Shown piece by piece: positions 22,889 through 30,745 of a stretch of 51,579 nucleotides of DNA. A program made the translations under genes and the position numbers. Every line of letters begins with the position of its first letter. Position 1 is the stretch's first letter. The DNA is taken from the NCBI GenBank assembly GCA_018699735.1, contig JABIRP010000024.1, positions 1 to 51,579 of the forward strand, read 5' to 3'. The notes beneath the pieces are model-generated. The model was given only the letters and a program-made list of their open reading frames with translations. It was not told where the DNA came from and made no database searches. The stretch comes from Rhodospirillaceae bacterium (GTDB lineage Bacteria; Pseudomonadota; Alphaproteobacteria; Thalassobaculales; Thalassobaculaceae).

Positions 22889-24139
22889 CTAAATATGCAG
22901 GAAGTTGAGGTAGTCGTTGACCTCGCGGTGATACTCGTCGATGGCGCGGCGGGTAAAATATTGTGAGCCGCCCTCGGCGTTGTTCCAGTGGTAGGTCAAG
23001 GTCAGTAATCCGTAGAGATAACGCAGGTCGATAAAGATCTCCGAGCGGTGCTCCAGGTCATCCACAGATTGCCTGGGACCATGCTGGTTCACGGTTTTGT
23101 TGGCATTGAGAGCGTACCAATGATCGCCGAGCCAGATGCAGTACCAGTAGTCAAAATCTGCTTCCGCCTTGGCATGCGCGGTCTGTTGCGCCTTGGCGAG
23201 CAAGCGATTAAACGGCACGTTCGAGACATCAAGATGACCGAATGTCAGCTCAAAATCCATTGGCCGGTGAGCCAGAGACAGTAATCGTCGGCGCAGTTCG
23301 ATCGGATCGTGTGCTTTGGTGCGGAGGCGGCTCGGCTGCAGGTCGGTAGTGTCAACCGTTGCGTCAGCGCCATCATCAAGCAGGATCACGTCCTTGTCCC
23401 ACTCGGTGAGCGATATCGGGTCGGGGTTGCCACGATAGGGATTGAGATAGTGGAGCGAGCCTCCAAGCACGAACTGTCCCGCGAAGGGGATTGTCGCTTG
23501 CGGTTTGAACGCCTGCTTGTGTTCGCGATACCGGTCGAGGCCGATTCCCGTCTTCCAGGCCGCTCGATCTTCGAGCTTTGGCCCAAGATCGTAGAATGTA
23601 TGCGGATAGCTGCCGGCGCCGGTATAGGGCATCAAGGCAATCGTCGGCTCCGGGCAGAACGCTTTCATGCGCTGGACATGCTCGGGATTGAACAGATTAT
23701 CGTTCAAGTTCAGGACAGAATGGCCGCCATGCTTAACCGCGATCGTGCTGTCTATATCGCGTTGGTGGGCGTGGTTCGGGAAGATTGCGATCTCTGTGTC
23801 GCCGACTGAAAAACTGGTGACAACCTGATGCGGGATGCCATCAATCTTCATTTTGCGAGCCAGGAAGTTGTCCTGATAATCGCCAATGATCACCTTGGTA
23901 TCTGGGTAGAACTTTAGGTATTGGTGCAGGAATTTGATGTCGTAGTGGTCTTGATGGATATGCGAGACATAGAGCAGATCCGTCTCGCCAATCCGTTCGA
24001 ACAGGTCGTCGAAAAAGGGGAAGTGGAACCAGCTCCCGTCGTGGATGCCTTGGGTTACCCACGGATCACACAGCACGCGAACATCTGGCGTGCTGATCAT
24101 CACACAGGCTGAGTAGATGTACCGCACCTTTACGGACAT
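22889..24139 (-). CDS. MBL-fold protein resembling the metallo-hydrolase part of CMP-sialate hydroxylase (CMAH)
   Basis: This 416-residue protein has a metallo-beta-lactamase fold with SHIHQDH (His60, His62, Asp64, His65) after strand LLYV and a later NHAH-x-RDIDSTIAV segment. The order LCDPWVTQG, ADLxYVSHxHxDH, then PFAGQFV reads like the MBL half of animal CMAH (CDPWLTGPA, ISHLHSDHLS, CPFAGYFV). The N-terminal Rieske [2Fe-2S] domain of CMAH is absent, so hydroxylation is not expected from this protein alone. Bacterial relatives occur in surface-polysaccharide clusters without assigned function. It is encoded next to a PhyH-type dioxygenase and 18 kb from a NeuB-family synthase. The start is ATG at 24139, 41 bases after the dioxygenase stop. 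Confidence 0.78.
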   Translation of the reverse strand: MSVKVRYIYSACVMISTPDVRVLCDPWVTQGIHDGSWFHFPFFDDLFERIGETDLLYVSHIHQDHYDIKFLHQYLKFYPDTKVIIGDYQDNFLARKMKIDGIPHQVVTSFSVGDTEIAIFPNHAHQRDIDSTIAVKHGGHSVLNLNDNLFNPEHVQRMKAFCPEPTIALMPYTGAGSYPHTFYDLGPKLEDRAAWKTGIGLDRYREHKQAFKPQATIPFAGQFVLGGSLHYLNPYRGNPDPISLTEWDKDVILLDDGADATVDTTDLQPSRLRTKAHDPIELRRRLLSLAHRPMDFELTFGHLDVSNVPFNRLLAKAQQTAHAKAEADFDYWYCIWLGDHWYALNANKTVNQHGPRQSVDDLEHRSEIFIDLRYLYGLLTLTYHWNNAEGGSQYFTRRAIDEYHREVNDYLNFLHI

Positions 24140-24180
24140 GCGTCGTCCCCTTCCCCTCGATTTTCGGAAACGAAACCGGT

Positions 24181-25215
24181 CTAGGTGTGGTGGAACATCA
24201 AACGGTTTACGTAGGCCAGATAGTCATCTGGAACGGCGTCGCCGTACGCGGCGGCGTGTTCTGTCCAGAACCTTTGATTATCGATCGGAGCGACCTTGTC
24301 CTTGATTGTCGGCAGCATGGTGTAGAGCGATTGGAACACCAGTCGATTGTGCGTCTTCGGCAACAGGCCTTTATGGATGCCGGCTGTATTGACCAAAAAT
24401 GCCTCGCCGGCCTTGCCGGTAATGTAGGCGATGTTTTCGGCACCAAAGAAATCCTCGACATCCGCATCCTGCTTACGCTGGGCCCGCATCATTGCCATAT
24501 AGCCGTCGGCTTTTTCTGGGTTCAGTTTTTTCAAGGCCTCGTAACGTTGCCAAACGACGTGATTGAATCCAGATCCCTTTGCATAGACATGTGGGCCATT
24601 GTCCATATCGACATCGGTCAGAAAGACGAACAACTTGCAAAACCGGTAGCAATGTCGGTCGATGTGAAAGAGCTGTGCGTCCTGCGGAGCCTCGCGCCCG
24701 GCAAGTGACCACCAAACCGCGTGATACATCATGGTCGGCGCAACACCGAGGAATGCTTGCGCCCGTGCCAACACCCTTGGGTCCGATGCAAAGCGAGCGA
24801 GATGGGGTGTGGTTTCGACAACGTCATCATTGACATGCGCGACATGCACCGTCTCCGGCGCGTCTGCAATTAGGAAGTCACCCTTATCCGGTGCCCATCC
24901 ATCATGTGCTTTCCCGGCATCCACATGGGCGCGAATCTCCGCCAGTTCTTCGTCGCTTACGATTTTGCCTAAACTGCAAAATCCATTCTCGCGCATACTC
25001 TTAACGTCGTCGGCAAGGCTATCATCGCCCTCCGGACGGAGTTGAGGAAATTTGAGCTGACTGTTGAGAAATTTCGCAACAATTCCGGCAAAATGCTCAT
25101 AGGTCCTGAGATCCACGCTATAGCGCATATGCAATAGGAACTGTCGGTACCACTCCGGATTTTGATAGTCGAAAAAATCGGCTTTTGGCGTTGAGTTGTT
25201 CGCGCTCATGTCCAT
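24181..25215 (-). CDS. Phytanoyl-CoA dioxygenase (PhyH)-family Fe(II)/2-oxoglutarate oxygenase
   Basis: This 344-residue protein has the double-stranded beta-helix oxygenase pattern. The facial triad is His184-x-Asp186 (LFHIDRH) and His281 (NTAGIHKG), with Arg291 (NRLVFQS) placed to bind 2-oxoglutarate. PhyH enzymes hydroxylate, epimerise or desaturate small molecules including natural-product and sugar intermediates. Substrate is unknown. It is the first gene of a minus-strand unit with the CMAH-like protein downstream, and it diverges from the radical SAM operon across 181 bp, which must hold both promoters. I see no clear boxes there. Confidence 0.86.
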   Translation of the reverse strand: MDMSANNSTPKADFFDYQNPEWYRQFLLHMRYSVDLRTYEHFAGIVAKFLNSQLKFPQLRPEGDDSLADDVKSMRENGFCSLGKIVSDEELAEIRAHVDAGKAHDGWAPDKGDFLIADAPETVHVAHVNDDVVETTPHLARFASDPRVLARAQAFLGVAPTMMYHAVWWSLAGREAPQDAQLFHIDRHCYRFCKLFVFLTDVDMDNGPHVYAKGSGFNHVVWQRYEALKKLNPEKADGYMAMMRAQRKQDADVEDFFGAENIAYITGKAGEAFLVNTAGIHKGLLPKTHNRLVFQSLYTMLPTIKDKVAPIDNQRFWTEHAAAYGDAVPDDYLAYVNRLMFHHT

Positions 25216-25396
25216 TACCTGATCCTTTTTATTTTGGCGGTTTTGCCGTTCCCCTCCCAGAGACCCACTTTAGAGTATGATCTAGTACGGCGGTTGGCCG
25301 GCGTCATGCAAGCCTCAAAACGTCGCAGGTGGATAGTGGCCATTTGGCCATGAGGTTGCAAAGGGTCCCACACGACCGTATACCGAGATCCGTGCA

Positions 25397-26524
25397 ATGC
25401 CGAAAGGGCGCGTGATGAACGAGCAGGCCGTCAAGGAACCGCCCGCACTGCAGGCGACGGTGCAAATGAGCCAGGCGGTGCCGTTACCCGCACCGCTCTC
25501 GATGCTGATTGACCCGGCAAATGGCTGCAATTTCCGCTGTACGTTCTGCCCGACCGGCAATCCCGAAATGTTAAAAGAGGTTGGTCGCCCAATCGGGGTG
25601 ATGAAGTTGCCGATGTTCACCAAGATCGTTGAGGGCATGGCTGCCTTCCCGACTCCAGTGAAGACGGTGATGCTGTACAAGGACGGTGAGCCGCTTTTAA
25701 ACAATTGGCTTGGCGATATGATCGCATTGATGAAGCAGCGCCGCGTGGCGCTCCATGTTTCCACGACGACGAACGCCGCCCTCTTGAACGAGACGCGCGC
25801 CCGTATGCTCATCGAATCCGGTCTTGATTCGATCCGGATCTCGGTCGAGCACGTGCATGACGAGGGGTATCGCCGGATTACCAAGACCTTCTCGGATTAC
25901 CAGATGATCGTCGACAATGTCGCCTTTCTGCATGCCGAGAAAGCTCGCCTTGGCAGCCCGCTGCAGATCCATGCGAAGGTCGTTGATGCTGGCCTCACGG
26001 AGTTGGAGAAAGCGAAGTTCATGGCCGATTTCTCACCGATCTCGGACCACACTTCCATCGATTCGATCATGGGTTGGTCAAACACCGGTACGGACGACAT
26101 GATGCTGGGGCTCGATCCTGAAACTGGCATCGATGGTGTAACGCCCCTAAAGCGCAATCGGGTGGTCTGCCCTTCTCCATTCAAAACTCTCGCTGTGAAT
26201 TTTAATGGCGAGGTTTCGGTTTGTTGTGTCGATTGGAGCCACGATACCGTCGTTGGCGACCTCCGTGAAGAAAGCCTGCTCGACGTGTGGGACGGGGCCC
26301 GTCTGCGGGCGTTTCGTCTGGCACACCTGAAGGGCCAAAGAGCGACATTGAAGGCCTGCGAAAACTGCCAGTACATGCAAGGCTATGGCGCGGACTCGGA
26401 CCTCGACGATGTGGCCGATGCGGTTGCTGCCCGTATTGAGGCGCAGGACCCGACTATGACGCAAGGCCCGACTTTGACGCAGGACCCGAATGCAACGCAA
26501 GGTTTGCCGAGCGATCGTGGATGA
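25397..26524 (+). CDS. Radical SAM protein with SPASM-type C-terminal iron-sulfur domain
   Basis: This 375-residue protein carries the radical SAM cluster motif C44-x3-C48-x2-C51 (NGCNFRCTFC) and the following TGNPEM region. A SPASM/twitch domain begins near residue 255 (VCPSPFKTLAVNFNGEVSVCC), with the matching Cys residues in CCVDW and KACENCQY. Such enzymes modify peptides or carbohydrates by radical chemistry (epimerisation, dehydrogenation, crosslinking). The protein ends in a low-complexity tail made of six-residue repeats. The start is ATG 25397, or ATG 25415, which has AAAGGG upstream. The stop overlaps the acetyltransferase start as ATGA. Confidence 0.88.
   Translation: MPKGRVMNEQAVKEPPALQATVQMSQAVPLPAPLSMLIDPANGCNFRCTFCPTGNPEMLKEVGRPIGVMKLPMFTKIVEGMAAFPTPVKTVMLYKDGEPLLNNWLGDMIALMKQRRVALHVSTTTNAALLNETRARMLIESGLDSIRISVEHVHDEGYRRITKTFSDYQMIVDNVAFLHAEKARLGSPLQIHAKVVDAGLTELEKAKFMADFSPISDHTSIDSIMGWSNTGTDDMMLGLDPETGIDGVTPLKRNRVVCPSPFKTLAVNFNGEVSVCCVDWSHDTVVGDLREESLLDVWDGARLRAFRLAHLKGQRATLKACENCQYMQGYGADSDLDDVADAVAARIEAQDPTMTQGPTLTQDPNATQGLPSDRG
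26441..26512 (+). repeat. 18-base in-frame tandem repeat at the 3' end of the radical SAM gene
   Basis: Four 18-base units (26441-26458, 26459-26476, 26477-26494, 26495-26512) of the form acgcarGacccgaNtNNN encode AQDPTM, TQGPTL, TQDPNA and TQGLPS. They lie after the SPASM domain, so the tail length may vary between strains. Confidence 0.85.
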
Positions 26525-27303
26525 GCGCGATTGTTGATGAGTTGGTGCGAGATTGGCGTCAAGCTGGGGTTGGCGAGGGTGATGTACTGCTCCTTCATTC
26601 CAAGACCAGTCGCCTCCTCCGCCGGGTTCTGCGGGCCGACCGCTCGGCCGGATTGCCGGAAATTCTGAACTCGTTCCTTCAAGCACTCGGCCCTGACGGA
26701 ACCCTCTTGCTGCCGTTGTTCAATTTCCAATTCACCCAAGGCACACCGTTTGATATTCGCCATACCATATCCGAAATGGGCGCCCTGACCGAAGCTGGGC
26801 GCGCCTACTCGGGGGCGGTAAGAACCGGCCATGCGATCTACTCGTTCGCGGTGATCGGTGCCGAGGCGGAGCGCTTTCGCGGGCTCGCAAACTTCACATC
26901 TTATGGGGCCGATTCTCCGTTTCAGATGTTGCGTGATCTAGGCGGCAAAATCGCTGTGCTTGATCTTCCAGATCAGAACGCGATGACGATATACCATCAT
27001 TTCGAGGAAATCGTGGAAGCGCCATACCGCTATCACAAGGTCTTCCGTGGGGAGTGGTTGGATGAGCGTGGCTTGGCCCAATGGCGCGAGTTCGACATCT
27101 ATGTTCGCGGCGAAGGGGTGGTAACGCATGTCGACCCGATGGGTGAGATACTTTGGGAAAAAGGTCTGTATTCTGGTGACCGACCGGGCGAGGGCTGCGG
27201 CCTCAGAGTTATAGATGCAAATGCCATGTTCGATGCTACGGTCGACGTGATCCGCAAGGGCCAAGCGCTCGGTCATTTGTATTTGAAGGAAAGCGACCTA
27301 TGA
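26521..27303 (+). CDS. AAC(3)-family N-acetyltransferase
   Basis: This 260-residue protein belongs to the Antibiotic_NAT (AAC(3)) family, which moves acetyl from acetyl-CoA to an amino group. Typical segments are GDVLLLHSKTSRL, GPDGTLLLPLFNFQFT, MGALTEAGR, S-x-x-S-F-A-V-I-G and the C-terminal catalytic region TIYHHFEE. Members within glycan loci are usually thought to acylate amino sugars rather than confer aminoglycoside resistance, and that is my reading here. Both ends overlap neighbours as ATGA, so it is translated with the radical SAM and DUF4910 proteins. Confidence 0.85.
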   Translation: MSAIVDELVRDWRQAGVGEGDVLLLHSKTSRLLRRVLRADRSAGLPEILNSFLQALGPDGTLLLPLFNFQFTQGTPFDIRHTISEMGALTEAGRAYSGAVRTGHAIYSFAVIGAEAERFRGLANFTSYGADSPFQMLRDLGGKIAVLDLPDQNAMTIYHHFEEIVEAPYRYHKVFRGEWLDERGLAQWREFDIYVRGEGVVTHVDPMGEILWEKGLYSGDRPGEGCGLRVIDANAMFDATVDVIRKGQALGHLYLKESDL

Positions 27304-28634
27304 GCGAGGCGGTGTTCGACAATGGCGAATTGATCCACGCCTGGGCTCGGGAGTTGTTTCCGATCAACCGCTCCATTACGGGGGATGGCTTACGGCAAAC
27401 ACTGAAATTCATTTCTGACAAAGTCGGCGGAATGGAAATTCACGAGGTGCCGAGCGGCACCCCGGCCTTTGATTGGACCGTACCGGATGAGTGGTCTGTG
27501 ACCGAGGCTTATCTCGAGGATGACAATGGCAATCGGATCGTCGACTTCGCTGACAATAACCTACATCTTGTCGGGTATTCGGAACCTGTCGACTGTTGGC
27601 TTGAGCTTGACGAGTTGCAGCCGCATCTGCATTCCTTGCCGGAACAAACCCTCGCAATTCCGTATGTAACGGCCTACTACCACCGGACTTGGGGTTTCTG
27701 CCTGACAGATACTCAGCGACGTCAGCTAAGGCCCGGGCGCTACCATGCGGTGGTGCGCTCACGGATTGAGCCGGGTTCACTGAGCTATGGCGAGCTTGTA
27801 TTGCCGGGAACCGAGCGGTCTGAAATTCTAATTTCAAGCTATGCCTGCCATCCTTCAATGGCGAATAACGAGCTTTCCGGGCCCTTGGTAGCAACAGCGT
27901 TAGCGCGCTGGTTGCAAGGAATGAATGCGCGACGGTATACCTATCGGTTTGTGTTTCTGCCGGAAAATATCGGATCAAACGTTTTTCTCTCGCGAAACCA
28001 TGAGTATCTCCGTGAGCATGTCATTGCTGGATTTATTCCAACATGCATTGGCGATGAGCGAACCTATTCCATGGTTGCTTCACGGCGGGGGGATACCTTT
28101 GCCGACCGAGTGGCGCGCCACGTTCTTAGGCATTACACACCGGGTTTTCAGGAATACAGCTTCCTCTGGCCGAACCGAGGCAGCGACATCCGCAACTATT
28201 GTAGCCCCGGGATCGATCTTCCCGTGGTCGATGTGATGCGCTCAAAATACGGTACGTTTCCTGAGTATCATACTTCGCTTGATGATCTGGACCTGGTTAC
28301 ACCGACCGGACTTTCGGGGGGCTTCGCCGCAATGCGGCACATCGTCGAGGTGCTTGAGCGCAACCGGGTCTATGCCCCTGCAATCATGGGCGAGCCAAGG
28401 CTCGGGCCACGCGGACTTTATCCAAAAATGAACCAGAAAGGTGACGGTTATGGCAGGGAGCTGACAGATCTTATGAATGTCATCGCCTATGCCGACGGTG
28501 AGCACGACCTTATTGCTCTGGCAGACCGTATTGGAACCGGGGCTATCACATGTGCCGATATCGCCGACCGGCTGGTCGATGAAGGAATTCTTACGATTGC
28601 TGACCAAGCGGGCCACGGTCCGAGCTCATCATAA
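27300..28634 (+). CDS. DUF4910 (DUF2172-type) aminopeptidase-like protein
   Basis: This 444-residue protein is recognisable by its opening (LFPINRSITGDGLRQTL) and by an M28-like zinc peptidase core: ISSYACHPSMANNELSG, FLPENIGS and YHTSLDDLD hold the His, Glu and Asp residues expected to bind metal. A C-terminal winged-helix-like part follows. Proteins of this group are frequent in surface glycan and flagellin-modification loci, and their substrate has not been defined to my knowledge. A hydrolase that removes an aminoacyl or acyl group from a sugar intermediate would fit but is inference. The 3' end overlaps the convergent gene at 28591 by 44 bp. Confidence 0.85.
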   Translation: MSEAVFDNGELIHAWARELFPINRSITGDGLRQTLKFISDKVGGMEIHEVPSGTPAFDWTVPDEWSVTEAYLEDDNGNRIVDFADNNLHLVGYSEPVDCWLELDELQPHLHSLPEQTLAIPYVTAYYHRTWGFCLTDTQRRQLRPGRYHAVVRSRIEPGSLSYGELVLPGTERSEILISSYACHPSMANNELSGPLVATALARWLQGMNARRYTYRFVFLPENIGSNVFLSRNHEYLREHVIAGFIPTCIGDERTYSMVASRRGDTFADRVARHVLRHYTPGFQEYSFLWPNRGSDIRNYCSPGIDLPVVDVMRSKYGTFPEYHTSLDDLDLVTPTGLSGGFAAMRHIVEVLERNRVYAPAIMGEPRLGPRGLYPKMNQKGDGYGRELTDLMNVIAYADGEHDLIALADRIGTGAITCADIADRLVDEGILTIADQAGHGPSSS

Positions 28635-29973
28635 ACAGGCTGTCGCCGAGGGTTCTGATATCGAAGTCATGTGGCTTGCCCGCAGCTTTCCTCAGACCGT
28701 TGATTTGAGTTCGGATTTCAGCCTCACCAATGGTCATTTTTTCACGTAGGTAATCCGGGCGGGTTAATTCCGTCAAATAGCCCGGGTCATTCCAAAATTC
28801 TGGAATTTTTTGGTTCAATTTTGTCATCGGGAAAGACTTTGCGATTGCTTCCGCCATCTGCTCGAAAGCGTATCGATCATCAATGGCGCCGATATTGTCG
28901 TGCATCACGGCCATCAATTGTTCGCGGGTCTCAGCGAACAGATCTCTCGTTCCTGTACGCAATAGTTTCAGAACACCGGTGGCGTCCGCCGCGGTTTTTA
29001 CTCTCAGGTTCACCTGGTTGGCGAGATAGAAGCTGTGCCATCGCGTTTCGTCCGGACAGAGGGACATGGTCCGCACACCCATCATCTGGCCTTCAACACC
29101 AGTGGTGCAGCCAGTGTTGACCATCGCCTCACAAGCCATCATCCAAGGAATATGATCACTTCGTGGAACAATCGTGACGGCCGGTTTGTCAGCGCATACG
29201 TCAATCCAGTGCTGCGGGTCCTCAGAGGGGTGTGGGCGTAGAACAATCCGCTGACCCGGCATTTGCGTGGAAATCTCAGAGATCAGTGTCTCAATTTCAC
29301 GCATGTTCTTTCGATCATACTCCAGATGCTCCTCGAGAAGGATGTTATCATCTTCGTTTTCAGGATCTATCCAACCGATCCGTATCAGGACGTTGCGGTA
29401 TTCTTCTGTGCTGCCCCATCCCGAGTTCACGCCGGCGGAATTGGTATTGATCAGCACGAATGGTCCGTGCTCGGCGCGTATTTCAGCGACCTCGTCGTCA
29501 TAGACAGTCAAGAATTCAGGCCGCAACAGGTCCAATCTTGGGTTTCCGGTAATCGGCAGCCGCCGCTCCGGTAACCCGGTATGCCGCATGAGTTCGCGTT
29601 GATGAACTTCACCAAGGGTGAATATCCGAGATGCTCTTAATCCGGCTTCGGGGTCGACGTCCTTGGTCATCAAGAATGACTTGGCGACACCCAAAGCCTC
29701 CTCATCATTCGATACCGGCATATGGCCCAGATTAATCGCGAATCCCATGTTGTGGGTTTGGACTTTGTTGAGGCCTTTGAAAACCACAACTCCTTTTGGA
29801 GAAAAGCGAAGATTTTCATTCAGCAGCCATTGTTGGCCGATAATTACCGTCAGTCCGCGATCCGCCAGTTCGCATGCGACCAAGAGTTTCGAGGAAAGTT
29901 CACGACTGCGGTTTTCGACCGATAGATAGACGACCGGCATAAGCTTCAAGTTCGATGAATTCACGACGACCAT
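28591..29973 (-). CDS. Surface carbohydrate biosynthesis protein (glycosyltransferase-like, GT-B)
   Basis: This 460-residue protein matches the family annotated as surface carbohydrate biosynthesis protein. It has an N-terminal VVYLSVENRSRELSSKLL motif, central TGNPRLDLLRPE, and a C-terminal half with IVLRPHPSED and MVNTGCTTGVEGQMMG. The latter resembles the nucleotide-sugar or polyol-phosphate binding half of CDP-glycerol transferase/sialyltransferase-like GT-B enzymes. No membrane segments are present. Met12 (29940) matches the family start better than Met1 (29973), and neither has a strong ribosome site. It is the last gene of the long minus-strand glycan operon, seven bases after the cytidylyltransferase gene. 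It may transfer the CMP-activated sugar made by the operon. Confidence 0.8.
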   Translation of the reverse strand: MVVVNSSNLKLMPVVYLSVENRSRELSSKLLVACELADRGLTVIIGQQWLLNENLRFSPKGVVVFKGLNKVQTHNMGFAINLGHMPVSNDEEALGVAKSFLMTKDVDPEAGLRASRIFTLGEVHQRELMRHTGLPERRLPITGNPRLDLLRPEFLTVYDDEVAEIRAEHGPFVLINTNSAGVNSGWGSTEEYRNVLIRIGWIDPENEDDNILLEEHLEYDRKNMREIETLISEISTQMPGQRIVLRPHPSEDPQHWIDVCADKPAVTIVPRSDHIPWMMACEAMVNTGCTTGVEGQMMGVRTMSLCPDETRWHSFYLANQVNLRVKTAADATGVLKLLRTGTRDLFAETREQLMAVMHDNIGAIDDRYAFEQMAEAIAKSFPMTKLNQKIPEFWNDPGYLTELTRPDYLREKMTIGEAEIRTQINGLRKAAGKPHDFDIRTLGDSLFMMSSDRGPLGQQS

Positions 29974-29980
29974 TTTGGCT

Positions 29981-30745
29981 CTATTCCGGTGAATTTGGGT
30001 CGGACGCGACTAGAGAGGCGTGCCGGCGCGCCTGCTCAAGGATTTCATCGATACCAGCGTCCGAGGAAATTTCAGAAGCTATCCATTCGGCTCGGGCTAG
30101 GTCCGCTTCTGTATCGATCGTCAACGCGACCCCGGACAAGTCCTCGGATTCGGGCGCGACGTTGTCGATTTTGAACTCTGTCGGATCTCGGTAGGCAAGG
30201 ACGGTCACGTGTTCTCGGTCCGCGGGGTCGTCGCTCGCTTCGATAATCCGACGCAATGCGGCGACAGCAATCACTTCGACACTCATGCCAGGCGGAAACC
30301 CTCGTGGAAAGACGTTGGTTACAATATCCGCGTCTCCGGATTCAAATCGCTGCATCATGGATTGTATCAAGGATGGGTCAATAAACGGGCTGTCACCGCT
30401 AATACGAACCAGATAACCCAACCCATACACCTCGGCACAAGCAAGGCAGCGCCCGGCAACATCATTGACTGAGCCTCGGAACACGGAAATCCCTTCGCCC
30501 GAGACAAATTTGGCGATTGGGTCGTCGATCTCCCGATCGGAGGTCGCGACGAGAATTGCGTCCGCAGGAACCGCGAGACGAACCCGGTCTATCACCCGGC
30601 CAAGCAATTCGCGCCCGGCGACTGGTCGGAGGGCCTTGCCAGGCAGGCGGGCAGAGTCGAGCCGTGCCAGGATTACGACCGCACCAGGTCCGCGTGAGAG
30701 TGCGCCCTGGACGTCGGCCTCTGGGCTGCTATCTCTGATCGTCAC
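29981..30745 (-). CDS. SpsF-type cytidylyltransferase (acylneuraminate cytidylyltransferase family)
   Basis: This protein activates a sugar as its CMP derivative or similar. I place the start at GTG 30745, which overlaps the epimerase stop as GTGA like most junctions in this operon, giving 254 residues. An upstream ATG at 30772 would add nine residues. The nucleotide-binding motif is VVILARLDSARLPGKAL near the N-terminus, followed by AILVATSDREIDD, RISGDSPFIDP (metal-binding Asp) and DREHVTVL. This is the shorter SpsF branch rather than the NeuA/LegF branch, which means the acceptor need not be a nonulosonic acid. A NeuB-family synthase in the same operon makes a CMP-nonulosonate plausible. 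Confidence 0.82.
   Translation of the reverse strand: MTIRDSSPEADVQGALSRGPGAVVILARLDSARLPGKALRPVAGRELLGRVIDRVRLAVPADAILVATSDREIDDPIAKFVSGEGISVFRGSVNDVAGRCLACAEVYGLGYLVRISGDSPFIDPSLIQSMMQRFESGDADIVTNVFPRGFPPGMSVEVIAVAALRRIIEASDDPADREHVTVLAYRDPTEFKIDNVAPESEDLSGVALTIDTEADLARAEWIASEISSDAGIDEILEQARRHASLVASDPNSPE

Noticed and set aside
26521-27303. Reading the AAC(3)-family gene as an aminoglycoside resistance determinant
   Set aside because: It is embedded in a coupled glycan-type operon, with no mobile element nearby; the family has many non-resistance members.
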